Positions 10,709 to 24,400 of a DNA stretch of 64,000 nt are shown one piece after another. The position numbers and the translations under genes were made by a program. The notes beneath the pieces are model-generated. The model ran no database searches. It was not told the DNA's origin and saw only the letters and a list, made by a program, of their open reading frames with translations. Source of the stretch: Solen grandis (lineage: Eukaryota; Mollusca; Bivalvia; Adapedonta; Solenidae); contig CM037781.1 of NCBI GenBank assembly GCA_021229015.1, forward strand, positions 36,438,759 through 36,502,758. Direction: 5' to 3'. Numbering within the stretch: the first letter of the stretch is position 1; every line of letters begins with the position of its first letter.

Positions 10709-12110
10709 TGCATTTCATTTCATTTATTTCATTTTTGACTTATACAAATAGTACATCGTCAATCAGTATAATATTACAATATGAACACGTGACAAACAAC
10801 TTATCTAATACGAACTGCTATCACTCACTCACTCACATCATTCATCACCACTTCACCAGACACCTCACCCATCTATATCATATCTAATTCAACGGCATAC
10901 CTGAAAAAAAAAAAAACATGAACTACAATAAGGAGGATGGACTTTCAAAGTTGATATACTACATCAATCACATATGATTATTGTAAAAACTCATGTAATA
11001 TATAAATTTGATTTTCTCATTTTAAATGCCAGTTCAATATACTTTCCTAACTTCAATAATTGTTTTTTATTACAACACCTTAATAACTCCAAAAATTTAG
11101 CCATTGAAGGTTTTACAAAATAATATTTTTTAATATATTTTACTCTTAAGTCATTGTATAATGTACACTTCAATACAAAATGATACTCATCTTCCACATC
11201 ATTCAGGCTACAATACACACACCTCCTTTCAGCTCTCTCCACTCTATCTCTCCCATATCTTCCCGATTCAACTCTTAACATATGTGATGACACTCTTTGT
11301 TTAGCTATTGCTATCCTAATATTTCTAGAATATATATTATATAAATATTATTCCATTTCAAACCCAGTTTTGATATGCTTATATAAAGAATCCAATACAA
11401 CACTTTTATCTAAATCACAAAACCAGTTTTGTAAAAAGCTATCTGTTATTCTTTGTTTAAAAAAAGAAATAAAGTCAGTATGACATAAACTATATGGATT
11501 ATTCCAAGCATAAGAGAACCCGTATTCATTAAGAACTGTTTTGACATTAGTTACCCAATTTTTATATCCTTTATTGCTATCTTCAATTGCTATAATTTTT
11601 AATAAAATGTTTTTTCCAATACTTAACTATTGCTTCAAGTCTAAAAAGCGGGAGTCTCCCTAATTCGCCGTATACCGCTATAGTACTTGTAGCCATTTTC
11701 ACTCCTAGTATTGATTTGCAAAATTTTAACTGTACTCTCTCTATATCCTTACACTTAGTAAAACCCCAGACCGGACAACAATATGATGATATTGACCCTA
11801 CGAAGGCTTCGAAAAGATGAAGCGACATTTTAGGATTTAATTCATGTTTAATAACGTTGTTTAAAAGAATACCAGAGGCCCTAGGTGAAAGGGGCTGTGT
11901 GTCGCTATTTATATACGGCGAGAGCGGTAACACAATACACCTGTGAAATTAAATATAACACCTAAATATTGAAGTCATTACACTTCTAATAGTTCCTATT
12001 ATTAATAGCCAAAATTCAGATGTTTTTCCACTAGGACCAGCTCTTTTCTGAATACAACAACATGGTTTTAGAGTGCGTACATTACTTCTAGTCCCCCCCT
12101 ATCGCAATTA
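10709..12110 (-). mobile_element. 5'-truncated LINE, reverse-transcriptase 3' end, decayed
   Basis: Minus-strand translation gives the C-terminal part of a non-LTR retrotransposon polyprotein. From upstream to downstream it shows QYLGVIFNFTG, SYCCPVWGFTKCKDIERVQL, GELGRLPLFRLEAIVKYW, NEYGFSYAWNNPYSLCH and a terminal zinc-knuckle region (CVYC...EYHFVLKC). Lesions are a frameshift near 11.94 kb, another at the A-run near 11.61 kb, and an in-frame TAA at 11350-11348. The 3' end tails off into AAATGA-type repeats near 10710-10735 (minus-strand sense), as in CR1/L2-type LINEs. It marks the right end of assembly piece 1. The clade is inferred. Confidence 0.75.
10991..11935 (-). pseudogene. LINE polyprotein C-terminal coding remnant
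   Basis: Coding part of the LINE above. The frame at 11583-11933 continues, after a one-base shift, into a frame running from about 11605 to the stop near 10991, which is broken once by TAA at 11350-11348. The end carries a Cys/His cluster (CVYC, then HFVLKC) typical of the C-terminal finger of LINE reverse transcriptases. Confidence 0.7.
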
Positions 12111-12146
12111 CTTACTCTTTCAGTAAATGCAAGACTAACCTTGTAG

Positions 12147-12246
12147 NNNNNNNNNNNNNNNNNNNNNNNNNNNNNNNNNNNNNNNNNNNNNNNNNNNNNN
12201 NNNNNNNNNNNNNNNNNNNNNNNNNNNNNNNNNNNNNNNNNNNNNN
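12147..12246. other. Assembly gap, 100 N
   Basis: Exactly 100 unknown bases, a placeholder length. The next piece starts inside a TRRAP exon. Confidence 0.98.
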
Positions 12247-12424
12247 AGCCCGTTCACTTTCAAGGAGATATTCTCCACTACAATAGAGTTCATGGTGGAC
12301 CGTATCCATAACAACTATGCCCTGCAGATTGTGGCCAACACCTTCCTGGCCAACCCGGCCACTTCAGCCACATTTGCGACCATCCTGGTCGAGTACCTCC
12401 TGGCGCGTCTTGAGGAGATGGGAT
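12247..12424 (+). CDS. TRRAP: TRRAP exon 1 of window (5' cut by gap)
   Basis: Opens in frame right after the gap with SPFTFKEIFSTTIEFMVDRI and ends RLEEMG plus one base. Donor GTAAGT. Its true 5' end lies in or beyond the gap. Confidence 0.9.
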
Positions 12425-15400
12425 GTAAGTTTTATCACTTTACCATTTGTCATATAAACTGTAGTGAAATAAGCTGCATTGTTTTATGATTTATCTGTTT
12501 ATTATATGCTGATTGGGATTTTTTTTAATGACTTGTATTATTTCCACTTAATGGTTCCTGTATTGGACTAGTACTTTGTGCCTGGGAAAGTCATGAAAAG
12601 TTTTTGCCCCAACAAGATTTGAGGTATAATTTTACCATTAGACCAAGGCAATTTAACAATTTATACTAATCCCTCCAAGCAGTTCCCTGATTGGATCAGT
12701 ACCTTGCTGCAACTGGTAAGATCATTTCAAGTTCTTTCCCCAAAAAAAGGGTTCAAACACTCAATCTATAGTGCATCTTCACTCTCAAATAACACACAGA
12801 TTGGTGAATCTAAGTATTTCACTTCTCTTAGACAGTGACAGTAGAGATTGGCAATCTAAAGAAATGAAATGGTTAACTTTTTGGTCACCTGCTGTAAACA
12901 GAGGTGACACATAGGGAGCACTTTTCCATTGTCCGTCTGTCTGTCCATCACACTTTTTTCGTCATGCTTCTTGTTATTATTTCTTGATATTTCACGACAT
13001 ATCCATAATTTTCCTTGTGTAAATGTGAAGGGGTCTCAGTGGATGAGAATGTTTGTACTGCAGGTAACATAGAGAGGAGCAACCTGTACCTGAAGCTGTT
13101 CAAGCTAGTGTTTGGCTCCGTGTCCCTGTTTGCTGCTGAAAATGAACAGATGTTAAAGGTCAGTTTCACTCTTACAAACTATCTCTCTAGCCTGCTCAGA
13201 TTGAACTTGGCAGTTGTCAGACAGTTGATTACCTGGTTGATCCTGACCAACTGCAACAGAACGCTGATTTATACCTGTCATTTTGATCAATTGTAGTCCC
13301 TGGTTGAATTATGCAGTGAGATCTTGTTTTTCTTGTAGTTCCTAATTTTACAGGTTTAACTTTACAAGGAATTCTGGTATCTGCAGTTTCTACAGGTACA
13401 TGATATTTCTTGGATTCATATTCTGAAAAACACAAAACCCTTATGTAGTGAATATTTTGTGAAGTCAATATTTATGGATAAAGTTATCTTGGAAATAATG
13501 GAAATTAGTCCCCCATGAAAACTATTGATTATACAGTACAATATTCTTGACCATTTTAAATGTTACAGCCCCATCTACACACGATAGTGAACCGTTCTAT
13601 GGAACTGGCTATGAGTGCCAAGGAGCCGTACAATTACTTCCTGTTGCTGCGGGCCCTGTTTAGGTCCATCGGCGGGGGCAGCCATGATCTCCTGTACCAG
13701 GAGTTCTTACCTCTCCTTCCCAACCTGCTGCAAGGTCTGTCACAGCATCACATATTTACCTGGACATTTATATCACAGGCATTATTATTTGACTCCTCAA
13801 CTCATGTATTACATCCCTTTCATAGAGAATGTCTCCAGTGGCCCAGTAGTTAGAGTGTCTAACTCTGGAGCAGAGGTTGTGGGTTTGATCCCCGACCGCA
13901 ACATACTATAGTAGTATAAAAGTGGTTATGGTATAGCTCCCTTGCTTGACACTCAGCATATAAGGGTAGTTCCAGGACTGGTTGGCCCAGTCTCAGGATA
14001 ACGTGACTGGGTGTGGTATCATGCCATATGTCTACGGTGTGATACTGCAGTCTCAAGTAGACATTGTCTCCAAATGATTGAAATACTGTCGTTGGGATGT
14101 TAAACCTAACAAACAAACCCTGTTATAGAAATTTCAATTTGCATATTGTTGAGTCGGAGTATTTATCACCTTCAATGATAAATCTAGCTTCTTTCAAGTG
14201 AACTTTGAACAACAAAAGTATTTTAATGGCCCTACATTGTATGTATTAGTTTTCACTTACAGTCTGTATCTATACACAGGATTGAACAGTCTGCAGAGTG
14301 GACTCCACCGCCAGCACATGAAGGATCTGTTTGTGGAGCTATGTTTGACTGTCCCTGTGCGCCTCAGCTCCCTCCTGCCCTACCTGCCCATGCTAATGGA
14401 CCCTCTTGTGTCTGCCCTCAACGGATCACAAACTCTTGTTAGCCAGGTCAGTACTAAACAACAAGATGTAGTCTTTTTTGTTATGCCCGTACTAACTTTT
14501 TAAGCTGGTAAATGGGTAATTTTTTGGAGAGAAATCACTTACCTGAGGTTATGGTCATTGTTATCTGAGAAGTAGTGCAGATTTTCAACATAGTAATAAA
14601 GATGTGTTTTTGAGCTCACCTTTGTGATGACATGGCTATATACAGGTCCTGTGTTTGGGTTCATATTTTGTACATTTATCTAACGTTGATTTGGAAACAA
14701 GTTCTTACAGCTTATACAAATTTCTTTTGACAGTTTTTTGGATGGACCAGTACTTTTCGCCAGGGAAGGTCATGAAAAATCCTTCTCTTCAATGGGGTTC
14801 GAACCCACAACCTTTAGATCCGCAAGTTGGTATGTCACCACTGGACCACGGCGTTTGCTATCTTGTGTTGACATAACCAAAAACTTGGTATGTTGACTTG
14901 TTTGTGTTTAGTTCGATTTTCACACCGTCAAATCTGTATACAGGGACTGCGTACACTAGAACTCTGCGTGGACAATCTACAGCCGGATTTCCTGTATGAC
15001 CATATCCAGCCTGTGAGGGCTGAACTCATGCAGGCACTCTGGCGTACGCTCCGTAACCCGGTGGACAACATCGCTCATGTGGCATTCAGGGTCCTCGGGA
15101 AGTTTGGAGGAGGCAATAGGAAGATGCTACGTGAACCTCAAACTGTAAGGATCTAAAATAATGGTTTCAATTATTTCACTGATTAATTTTCTTGTTTGGA
15201 TACCAGATCACAAAACTTTTACAAAATGACTGGTCCCTAATGGCCTAATGGATTATGACCATTTCTTATCTATGGACAAATTTAAAATATTTGTTAAAAG
15301 AAATATCCATTTTTGTTTTATGATGAACTATGTCTAAGTGATTTATAGTATCTGACACATATTTTAAGTTTAAAAAAATGCATAAAAAATCCTTTTGTTT

Positions 15401-18400
15401 TTCATGGCATAAACCCATAAACTTTACTGTTTTATTTGATATTAAAGAAAATGCAAATAACAAATTTTGAGAAATACCAACATCAAATCTCCTGAAGTAG
15501 TTTATCTCAGGCACTCACACCTCAGAGGTATTTTGATGGCTTCATTAAACACAAAGAGTACTCTAGGTTTAAATGTTCAGGTTTAAATGCTTAAATATTC
15601 TGTTTTAAGTTTAATACAATGTTATTTCTTTGTATGACATAGATTTTCACCAAATGTTTTATTAATCAAAAACTGACTGTAAAATTGCTTCATAGAATAG
15701 AAGATGATGGAACAGTTACACAGTTACCCCTTGTAATATATATATAGGATCTCACGTGAGTTGTCATATGATATAGAAATATTAAACGAGTTCAAGAAAA
15801 TTGTCAAAATTGTCAAATTTATTGAACGAGTTCAAGAAAATTGTCAAAATTGTCAAATTTATTAAACGAGTTCAAGAAAATTGTCAAAAGCAAGCCTCTG
15901 GCAAACTTTTTACCATTTTCTTGGACAAGTTTAATAAAATTTTATATTATATGACAACTCATTGAGATTCTTTTTATTACATGACTTTAAATGCTGAGAT
16001 TTAATGGAATAATAATATTGACGTTTCGTGCACGTTTTTGCACCTTGTTTTTATCCTATGAATTGTATAGGGTTAAATGACTTAATGACATTGTTATATT
16101 ACACGTGATAAATATAGGAAAATATGTAATGGTTATATTACACGGAAAACAAGGAACGTCATGTGATAATTGGGTTATATTTCATATGTACTTGTTACAC
16201 AAACACTTACTGACATGAGTGTGTTGTCTTACAGCTGCAATACAATGACAAGGAAACGGTGGGGCCGTGCATCTCTATCACATTCCAAGACTGCAAGATG
16301 CCTATCTCCCTGCCTGTCGAGAAGGCAATAGACGCAGCCCTGGCGGCTCTTAAGTGCAGCAGTACGGACACATACTACAGACGGCAGGCCTGGGAACTCA
16401 TCAAATGTTTCCTGGTGTCCGTCATGAACCGTGAGGATGACAAGGCCACACTGGACAACCTCTTCAACCATCCCAGGTACAGAAAAATCTGTAACAACAA
16501 CCACCTGTACATAGCAGACAGCCTGCTTTAACCCTTTCCCTCATAGAGGACACCATGAAAAGACCTATGCGAACAGCATAAAACCAGATCAGCCTGCGAG
16601 TAACTCGCAGGCTGATCAGGTTTTATGCTGTTCGCTGCTCCTCAGTGGTCTGGAAATGCGGACTTTATAATTAAATTTGGTAAGGTTTATCTGTGGTTTT
16701 CTGCAGATCAGGCTTTATGTGGTACCTATTGAGTGCGTCAAAATGAGTCTATATGAGGGAAAGGGTTAAGCAGCCATCTTGTATTTGACCTCCACATAGC
16801 AGCCACATGTTGTTTGTTCTCTCCGTGACTTTCCACTTAATAGAAGTATTAGCGTTACTACACACCGGTTACTGCCATTAATTAATTATTTTTTTTGTAA
16901 ATCTTAAAAGTCTGTATGTTATGTCTTATTGTTCGTCTGTCAGATTACCTGTCTATGGCTTAAAAGGATTGTGATCTAATTCAGAATTTCTTTCTACGAG
17001 TAAAAGAGATCTAAGTGGTTCTATACATGTTTTATCATGAGAATGTCAGCATTTAAATACTATGAAATTATTGAAGTATAAAAAAGTGTCTGCTGTTGAT
17101 GAAGATGGGTCTAGTGATGATGATGATGATGATGATGGTTAGTGTAGTGGTGATGATGATGATGTGGTGATGATGATGATGTGTGGGTTTCATTCCAGTT
17201 TCACTGAGAAGGAGATCCCAGCCCACAGTGGCCAACTGTACAAGAACCCTGACTCCCATTCTAGAAGGGTACATGAGCAAGCTCTCACAGGAATGTTTGG
17301 TGAGTTCCCTCTCTATTCTTACCAAGGGCCTGATTTACTAAATTTTGATCAAATAAATGAAACTAGTCCTGGTGGATAAGTGCTTAGAGTTTTTATGCCA
17401 TAATGGAGAAGTCATAATTTTAGTCCCAGTCTGCTGCATACCAAAGTTGTGAAAAAATATACTGATTGCACCTAGCCTAAAAAAGAAGTTCCAGTACTTG
17501 TTAACCTGATATCAGAAATTTTTTACTAGGCATTGTATTGTGGCAGTTGTCTTCACTGCGATATTACATTAAAGCAGTAGACAAGATCCTCATTTGACTA
17601 AAAAACTTATTGCCAAATGCTGAACCCAAGTACACAAGCAAAAACAAAATTAACAAAAATTGTGTGAACCAGTCTTTGATGGATCAGCTTGTTTACAATA
17701 ATTATTTTATTTTTCATTATCAACAGTTGCTGCTGCTATCAAGGACTTGCGACAGACAGCTCTGAGGTTTATGGGATGCATGGTGCGCCACTACACGATG
17801 ATAGCTATCTCCCAGCAGTGCGGCCCGTTCCCCGTCGGGGAGAGGCAGAATAAGCTGCAGGGGATGGACACGCAGATCTTGATAGATGCCTTGACGGTCA
17901 TCATGGGCCATGAGGAAAAGGAGCTGTGTAAACCTGGCAATCTGGCCCTTGTTCTCATCCTTGATATCGCTACAACCATCCTTGGCTCCAAGGAACGGGT
18001 CTGTATCCTGCCCATTTACTTCGACATTGTCTACTGACTATATCACATGCTGCGTAACTCTCACAATGCTGTAGGCATTTGTGATTGTTCCATGCAGTCT
18101 GATCAGGGTCTGCAATGTTTGCTATGCAGTCAATAAATTTTCAGCAAACACCCCCATAAAACAACAACTGTGACAGTTCAAAATGAAGAAAGTAGAAGTC
18201 CAATTAAGAAATGTTTGATGAGTAACTCTCTCTCCATTGTGGATTTGAGCCCAGGCCCACTGTTCATCAACAATATTGATGAATAGCAACAGTAGTGGCA
18301 AAGTCATATAAATGTTAAAAAAAAAAATGATAAATTTAAATTTTGATAAATATATTCTAATAAATTTCATCAATTTAAAAAAAATTCAAGAGTATGGCCA

Positions 18401-21400
18401 TTTTTTACAAAGAAATTTTAGTTATAAGTTCTATATATTAAAAGGCATTACCAGTGCAAGGCTTGCATTTTTCTTCAGCAAACCATGCTTACTAAATGTG
18501 CATTTGCTTAGAATTATTTCCCCTACCTTATTTTTTTTTTTTTACATTCTTGAGTCGAAGTATATATAGCTGAAGTAGGAATTGCCCTCAGCGATGTGTT
18601 TAGACACATGTGATGATCTGTAGCATGTGAGGCAGGTTAGTGATGTATATTACAGGCATGTCAGCTTCCATTGTTTGAATACCTGGTGGAGAAGATGTGT
18701 TCCCTCTGTTATGACCGGGCCTGGTACGCCAAGTTTGGCGGGTGAGTCCACTTTTTCACTGGGGATGTAAAATATTCTGGCATGATTAGATGATGTGAAA
18801 TTTCAGATTGCAATGTTTTCTGATAATGACATTGGTTAATTGATTTTGTCAAGCTTTGTTATTCAATATTTCAAGGCCACATTTCCATCAGTATTGCTAA
18901 GTGCCAAGTTATACTTAAATAGTTAATATCTTATTTTACATTGTCAGTCAGTCATTAAGGCAACTATTTTTATAATTTTATTATGTATTTACTTTGATTG
19001 TTTATAAAATAAAACTGATAGAAGGTCTTCTTACCTTGTTTGTAAATTTAAGATCATATAGTGCTAAGTATTTTTGGTGGACTATGAACTAGAAGTAAAA
19101 TTCAAGATATGTCAAGGATATGATTCTATAGTGTTGTGTTTGAGTGAGTATGGTATTTAATTTTCTTGTAATGACGGTAAAGTCCATATAAGCAACATAT
19201 ATATTTGTATGTGTTAACGTTCACAAAGGTAGATCATTTGTTTGTTTGTATGACCAGGTGTCTAGCGATCAAGTTCATGTATGAACGGATGTGCCTGCGG
19301 TGGGTGTTGGAGCATCAGTTTGTCTTCCTGAAGGCGCTGCTGTTCGTGATGATGGACCTGACCGGGGAAGTTTCCAGCGGAGCAGTGGACCTGGCCAAGT
19401 CCAACCTGGACAACATGTTGCGCATGTGTGCCCGCAGCCTGGAGAGTGACCAGTGCACCGAGGACATGGTTCAGGTGCAGAAGAAGTCCTTCCATGATGT
19501 CACATACGAGCTGGTGCGCCAGGTCACCTCTCCTAACACTACGGTCCGGGAACAGGTGAGAATCCAACTGAGCTGTGCTGTATATGAAGTAAAAATTTGG
19601 TCCCTGCCTCTTCTAGATGTTGTTTAGTAGGGAATTAATTTGCAATGTAAGGCATTTTTAACAAGTGAAGTTATATTTGATTTGTATTATTTTGAGATGC
19701 ACAAAAAAAAAAAAAATGTTTTTATGTCTTTGAAATGTACAATTACTAATGCCGTCAAGTTTTCCTTTCAGTATTAAAGAACAATATTACACATTAAAAT
19801 TTACTTTCCCATTGGTATGCAGACAGTCAGTTAGAGACAGACTGACCCCTGTGTGGTTGTGAATGTTACAGGCAATGCGGTCGCTGGAGACATTGGCGCA
19901 GGTGACGGGTCGCTCGGTGACCTCCATCATGGAGCCCCACAAGGAGGTGCTTCAGGACATGATCCCTCCCAAGAAACACTTACTGAGGCACCAACCAGCC
20001 AACGCCCAGATAGGGCTGATGGTCAGTAACTAGGGCTGGGTATTGAAGGCAAAATGATATGGTCAGTAACTAGGGCTGGGTATTGCAGGCAAAATGATAT
20101 GGTCAGTAACTAGGGCTGGGTATTGCAGGCAAAATGATATGGTCAGTAACTAGGGCTGGGTATTGCAGGCAAAATGATATTGCAATATATTGCCTAAAAT
20201 CAAAACATACATAAAAGATGTGGACGTTTCTTTTAAGTTATTTTAAGATATTTTCATATTTAGAGTTTTTTGTGTAAGGTACCAACTCAAAATTCTTTGC
20301 CTTAAGTTTTCAACTGATGTTTTGACTCAAGTTTTTCATTCTTATAGTAATCATTACCATTTAATCATAATAGCTTGTTTACACTGCATAATCAATGTGC
20401 AATTGTTCTTCTTAAGGTTGTGAAATTTACTTTAGAAGAAAAATATACATAAATTTAATGTTGAAGATTTGCTGTTTGCATCTTTTTATTAGATCTATAA
20501 AATACTTGAAAATTATTCAACTACTAAAACACACGTTAATATATTATGACATTCAAAATCATATTGATATATATTGGCAGACAAATGGTATTGTGATATA
20601 TTGCAATTTATTGCCCTCCCCTATCAGTAACTCTCCCCAGCCATCTTATTTTGGGGGACACATTGATCTAGGCAGACCTTATTTTCTGAATAAAGGTAGT
20701 CAATGGTTGACTTGGTTAAAACTTGTCATACTGTTTGTGGACAGTTGACGTAGCCATGAATAGAAAAGATTGGGCTTAAATTCTTACTGTTAATAACTGA
20801 ACAGGTGCAATATGTAGAGGTATGATATCGCATCTAATGGGCAATTTAGGCTTTTCTCTTCTAATGGTGAAGATAAACACTTAGTATTAATTGAATTTGA
20901 ACTTCCTCTTAAAGGAGATTGTCATAAATGGTTTTGTAGGAATTTCAAATATTTTCCATTTTGTACTCTCCAACCAAAAGTGCTTGAAGATAGTTAGCCT
21001 TATTTTTTTTTCACAGGATGGCAACACATTCTGCACAACCCTGAACCCTCGATTGTTCACCATTGACCTCAGTATAGGAGAACACAGTGTCTACTTCTCA
21101 GAGGTGAGTGTCAGCAAAGTAAAAACTAAACTGATGGTCGATTATTGTACAACATTCATATCAGCTGTCAGTAACAAAGAAGAATACTGTCTATGGTGTC
21201 TGAGTGGTTAGAGTGTCTGCCTCAGGAGTGGGAGGTTGTGGGTTCAATCCCTGGTTGTCACATATCAAAGTCTTAAAAAAAGGTTCTGGTATAGCTCCCT
21301 TGCATGGCGCTCAGTATATAATCGTAGTTAAAGGACTGGTTGGCCCTGTGTCAGGATAATGTGACTGGGTGTGGTATCAAGCCACGTCAACGTCGTGATA

Positions 21401-24400
21401 CTGCGGTGTGGCTGCACTATATCTGTCTAGTATACATAGTCTCCAAATTACTGAAATACTGTCGGTTGGACATTAAACCCAATAAAACAAACAAAGAAGA
21501 ATATACCCCATCTTTCTTGTTTCATAAGTATTTGAATAAGTTACTTAGTTGACATGAAGTTAATAACTTTCTTAACTACTGAAAGTATTTCACAGAAAAT
21601 AAACTTATTTGTTACCATTTTGCTTTGAGCATTTCATTTTGATGCTACTTCATAATTTTGGGATATAGCTGTTTTAGTCAGAGATATTGTTGTATTTGGA
21701 ATTCTTTCTCATTCTTCATGTTCATTGTCTACCAGTTTGGCAATCTTTGCTTAGGATATATCAGCAATTTTGCTGATATTAAATGTAATTTAATCTTGTT
21801 GTTTTTTTAGCTACCTGAGCATAGCTCAGGGTGAGCTTTTGGGATACTTGATTGTCCGTCGTCAGTCGTCCGACAACAATTTTGATGTTTACACACTAGA
21901 GGCCACAATTTTGATCCAATCTTCCTCAAACTTGGTCAGAATGTTTGTCTTGATATCTTGAACCCTTTCGAAAATGGGTCAGTGGATCAAAAGTAGGTCA
22001 GTAGGTCAAATCTTAAAAAATCTTGTTTACACATTAGAGGCCACAATTTTGATCCAATCTTCCTCAAACTTGGTCAGAATGTTTGTCTTGATGATATCTT
22101 GAATCCTTTCGATAATGGGTCAGGTTGGATCAAAAGTAGGTCAGTAGGTCAAATCTTATAAAAAATCTTGTTTACACATTAGAGGCCACAATTTTGATCC
22201 AATCTTCCTCAAACTTGGTCAGAAAGTTTGTCTTGTTGATATCTTGAACTCTTTCGAAAATGGGTCAGGTTGGATCCAAAAGTAGGTCAGTAGGTCAAAT
22301 CTTAGAAAAATCTTGTTTACACACTAGAGGCCACAATTTTGATCCAATCTTCCTCAAACTTGGTCAGAATGTTTGTCTTGATGATATCTTGAATCCTTTC
22401 GATAATGGGTCAGGTTGGATCCAAAAGTAGGTCAGTAGGTCAAATCTTAGACAAATCTTGTTTACACATTAGAGGCCACAATTTTGATCCAATCTTCCTC
22501 AAACTTGGTCAGAATGTTTGTCTTGATGATATCTTGAACCCTTTCGAAAATGGGTCAGATTGGATCAAAAATGGAATAGGTCAAATCTTAGAAAAACTTT
22601 TTTAAAGGCCTTTTAAATTTCCTCAAACTTGGTAGTTTTTCTCGAACCAGTTTGAAAATGGGTGGGGCTGGACAGAAATGTAGGTAGGTCAAATCTTAGA
22701 AAAATCTTGTTTATACTCTGAGGGCAACATTTTTGGTCCAATCATCCTCAAACTTTGGCAGAATGTTTGTCATGATGATATCTTTTGTGGATGGGGTCAG
22801 AAAATTCCTGAACATTGTTTCACCTCATCATCTTAATTCTAAAGCAATCTGTTTTGTACAGGCAATGAATGATACTTTTCTCAGGTGAGTGATCTAGGGC
22901 CATCTTGGCCCTCTTGTTTTCTTGTCAAAATTGTATGTTTTAATGAATAATAATATTGTAAAGAATTATGAACAGTTAATAGGTAATTTTTATAGATAAC
23001 CAAGAATGGTGAAAAGCAGACTCATTACTAGGAAAATTGTCAGGATTGGACCCAGGAATCTCACAGATAGACAATCAGGATTTTGGTATATACAATAGAA
23101 AGGAATATGTTGTTAATTTACTAGAGGCAGTGAGAGGTAGTGTAGTATTTACTGTGTAATGAGGCTTGTTTTGTGTCCACAGCTTCAGAATCTGTGTGAT
23201 GCGGAGGACTCAGTGTTACTGAAGCTGCCCTGCTACAAGTCTGTCACAAACCTGCTGCCCCTACGTAAAAGTGCCCTCAGTAAGTAGTCTCCCTTTGTCT
23301 GGAATCATGTCCCAAGAATCTTAACTTAAATTTTACCCATAAGTGAAAATTAAGTTAGTTTTGATAGAGTGTATTTCTGCTTTACAATAGATACACACTT
23401 TTTTAAATAAAATATCTTTCATGATAGATTTTTGTTCCCTTCATGTGTTAATTAGCTGATTTGAATATTTCAGAAAGTATTGGTATTGATAAGTTTTGCA
23501 GATGTTAAGAAAATTGTAAATGTTTTGTGTATACATAGCACCATTATCTTAATGATCAATACACAGAACATGTATCATGTGATAGCAATGTATAATCTTG
23601 TGTGTTTCAGGGGCCCTTGCTGCGTGCTGCTACATCCCCAACAAACGAGAGAAGATCTTCCAGGTGCTGTACAAGGCCCTCAACAGCAAGTGTAATGAGC
23701 TGCAGGAGGTCGCCCACGAATGTATGAAGAAGGTATGCCTCATCTGCATGTCCTGCCTTCTTGCTGAAGAGACTTTTGGACCTGCATCATAAGACATTAT
23801 TGAGATTTTCTTCAAATCTATGTTTTGGAGACCCATGATTCTCTTTCTAATATTTTAAACATGGATGATAGCAAAAATGCATGTTTCTTATATACCCACT
23901 TCTGTGATGTGGGGGTTATCGCCATGTCCCATCCCATCTTAAATTTACATTACATGAAGACAAGGCTTGATGCAGGGATATTAATCACTTTTAGTGATAG
24001 ATTTAGTTTTGTTAAGCTTTTTTTGTCCAAACTTCAATATATATAAATTGTGATGATACAGAATTTTGGATATTTTAGTGCAGCTATGTCAGTGTAAACA
24101 ACTCTCTATTTGAATAAGAACTCAAAGTGGAGTAAAGTTTTTCCATGATCTAGTTTGACACTACATAGGTAAAGGTAACAAGTGCTAACTCACCTGTATT
24201 TTCTGTTGTTCAGTTCATCGCCTGGGGCCACATTGAGCTGGACGTGGTACATAGCGCCATGCGGCCCCTGCTGCTGATGCTGGGCGACTACCGAAACCTG
24301 GACCTGAACGTGATCCAGCGCCTCTCCAGTCTTACACAGCTTTTCCCAAACACCTTCAACGAAAAGCTGTGTGAACAACTCCTGGTATGTCACACACACT

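Noticed and set aside
12130..12256. Piece 1 and piece 2 joined directly as an acceptor before TRRAP exon 1 (CTTGTAG then AGCCCG)
   Set aside because: A TAG at the end of piece 1 could look like an acceptor, but the upstream sequence is at or beside the decayed LINE and the gap size is a placeholder, so nothing supports the join.
13840..13895. tRNA gene
   Set aside because: Only A-box and B-box-like segments are present, followed by a body and tail shared with many other copies, so it is a SINE head. The same holds for the heads near 1.1, 21.2, 36.0, 42.1 and 49.3 kb.
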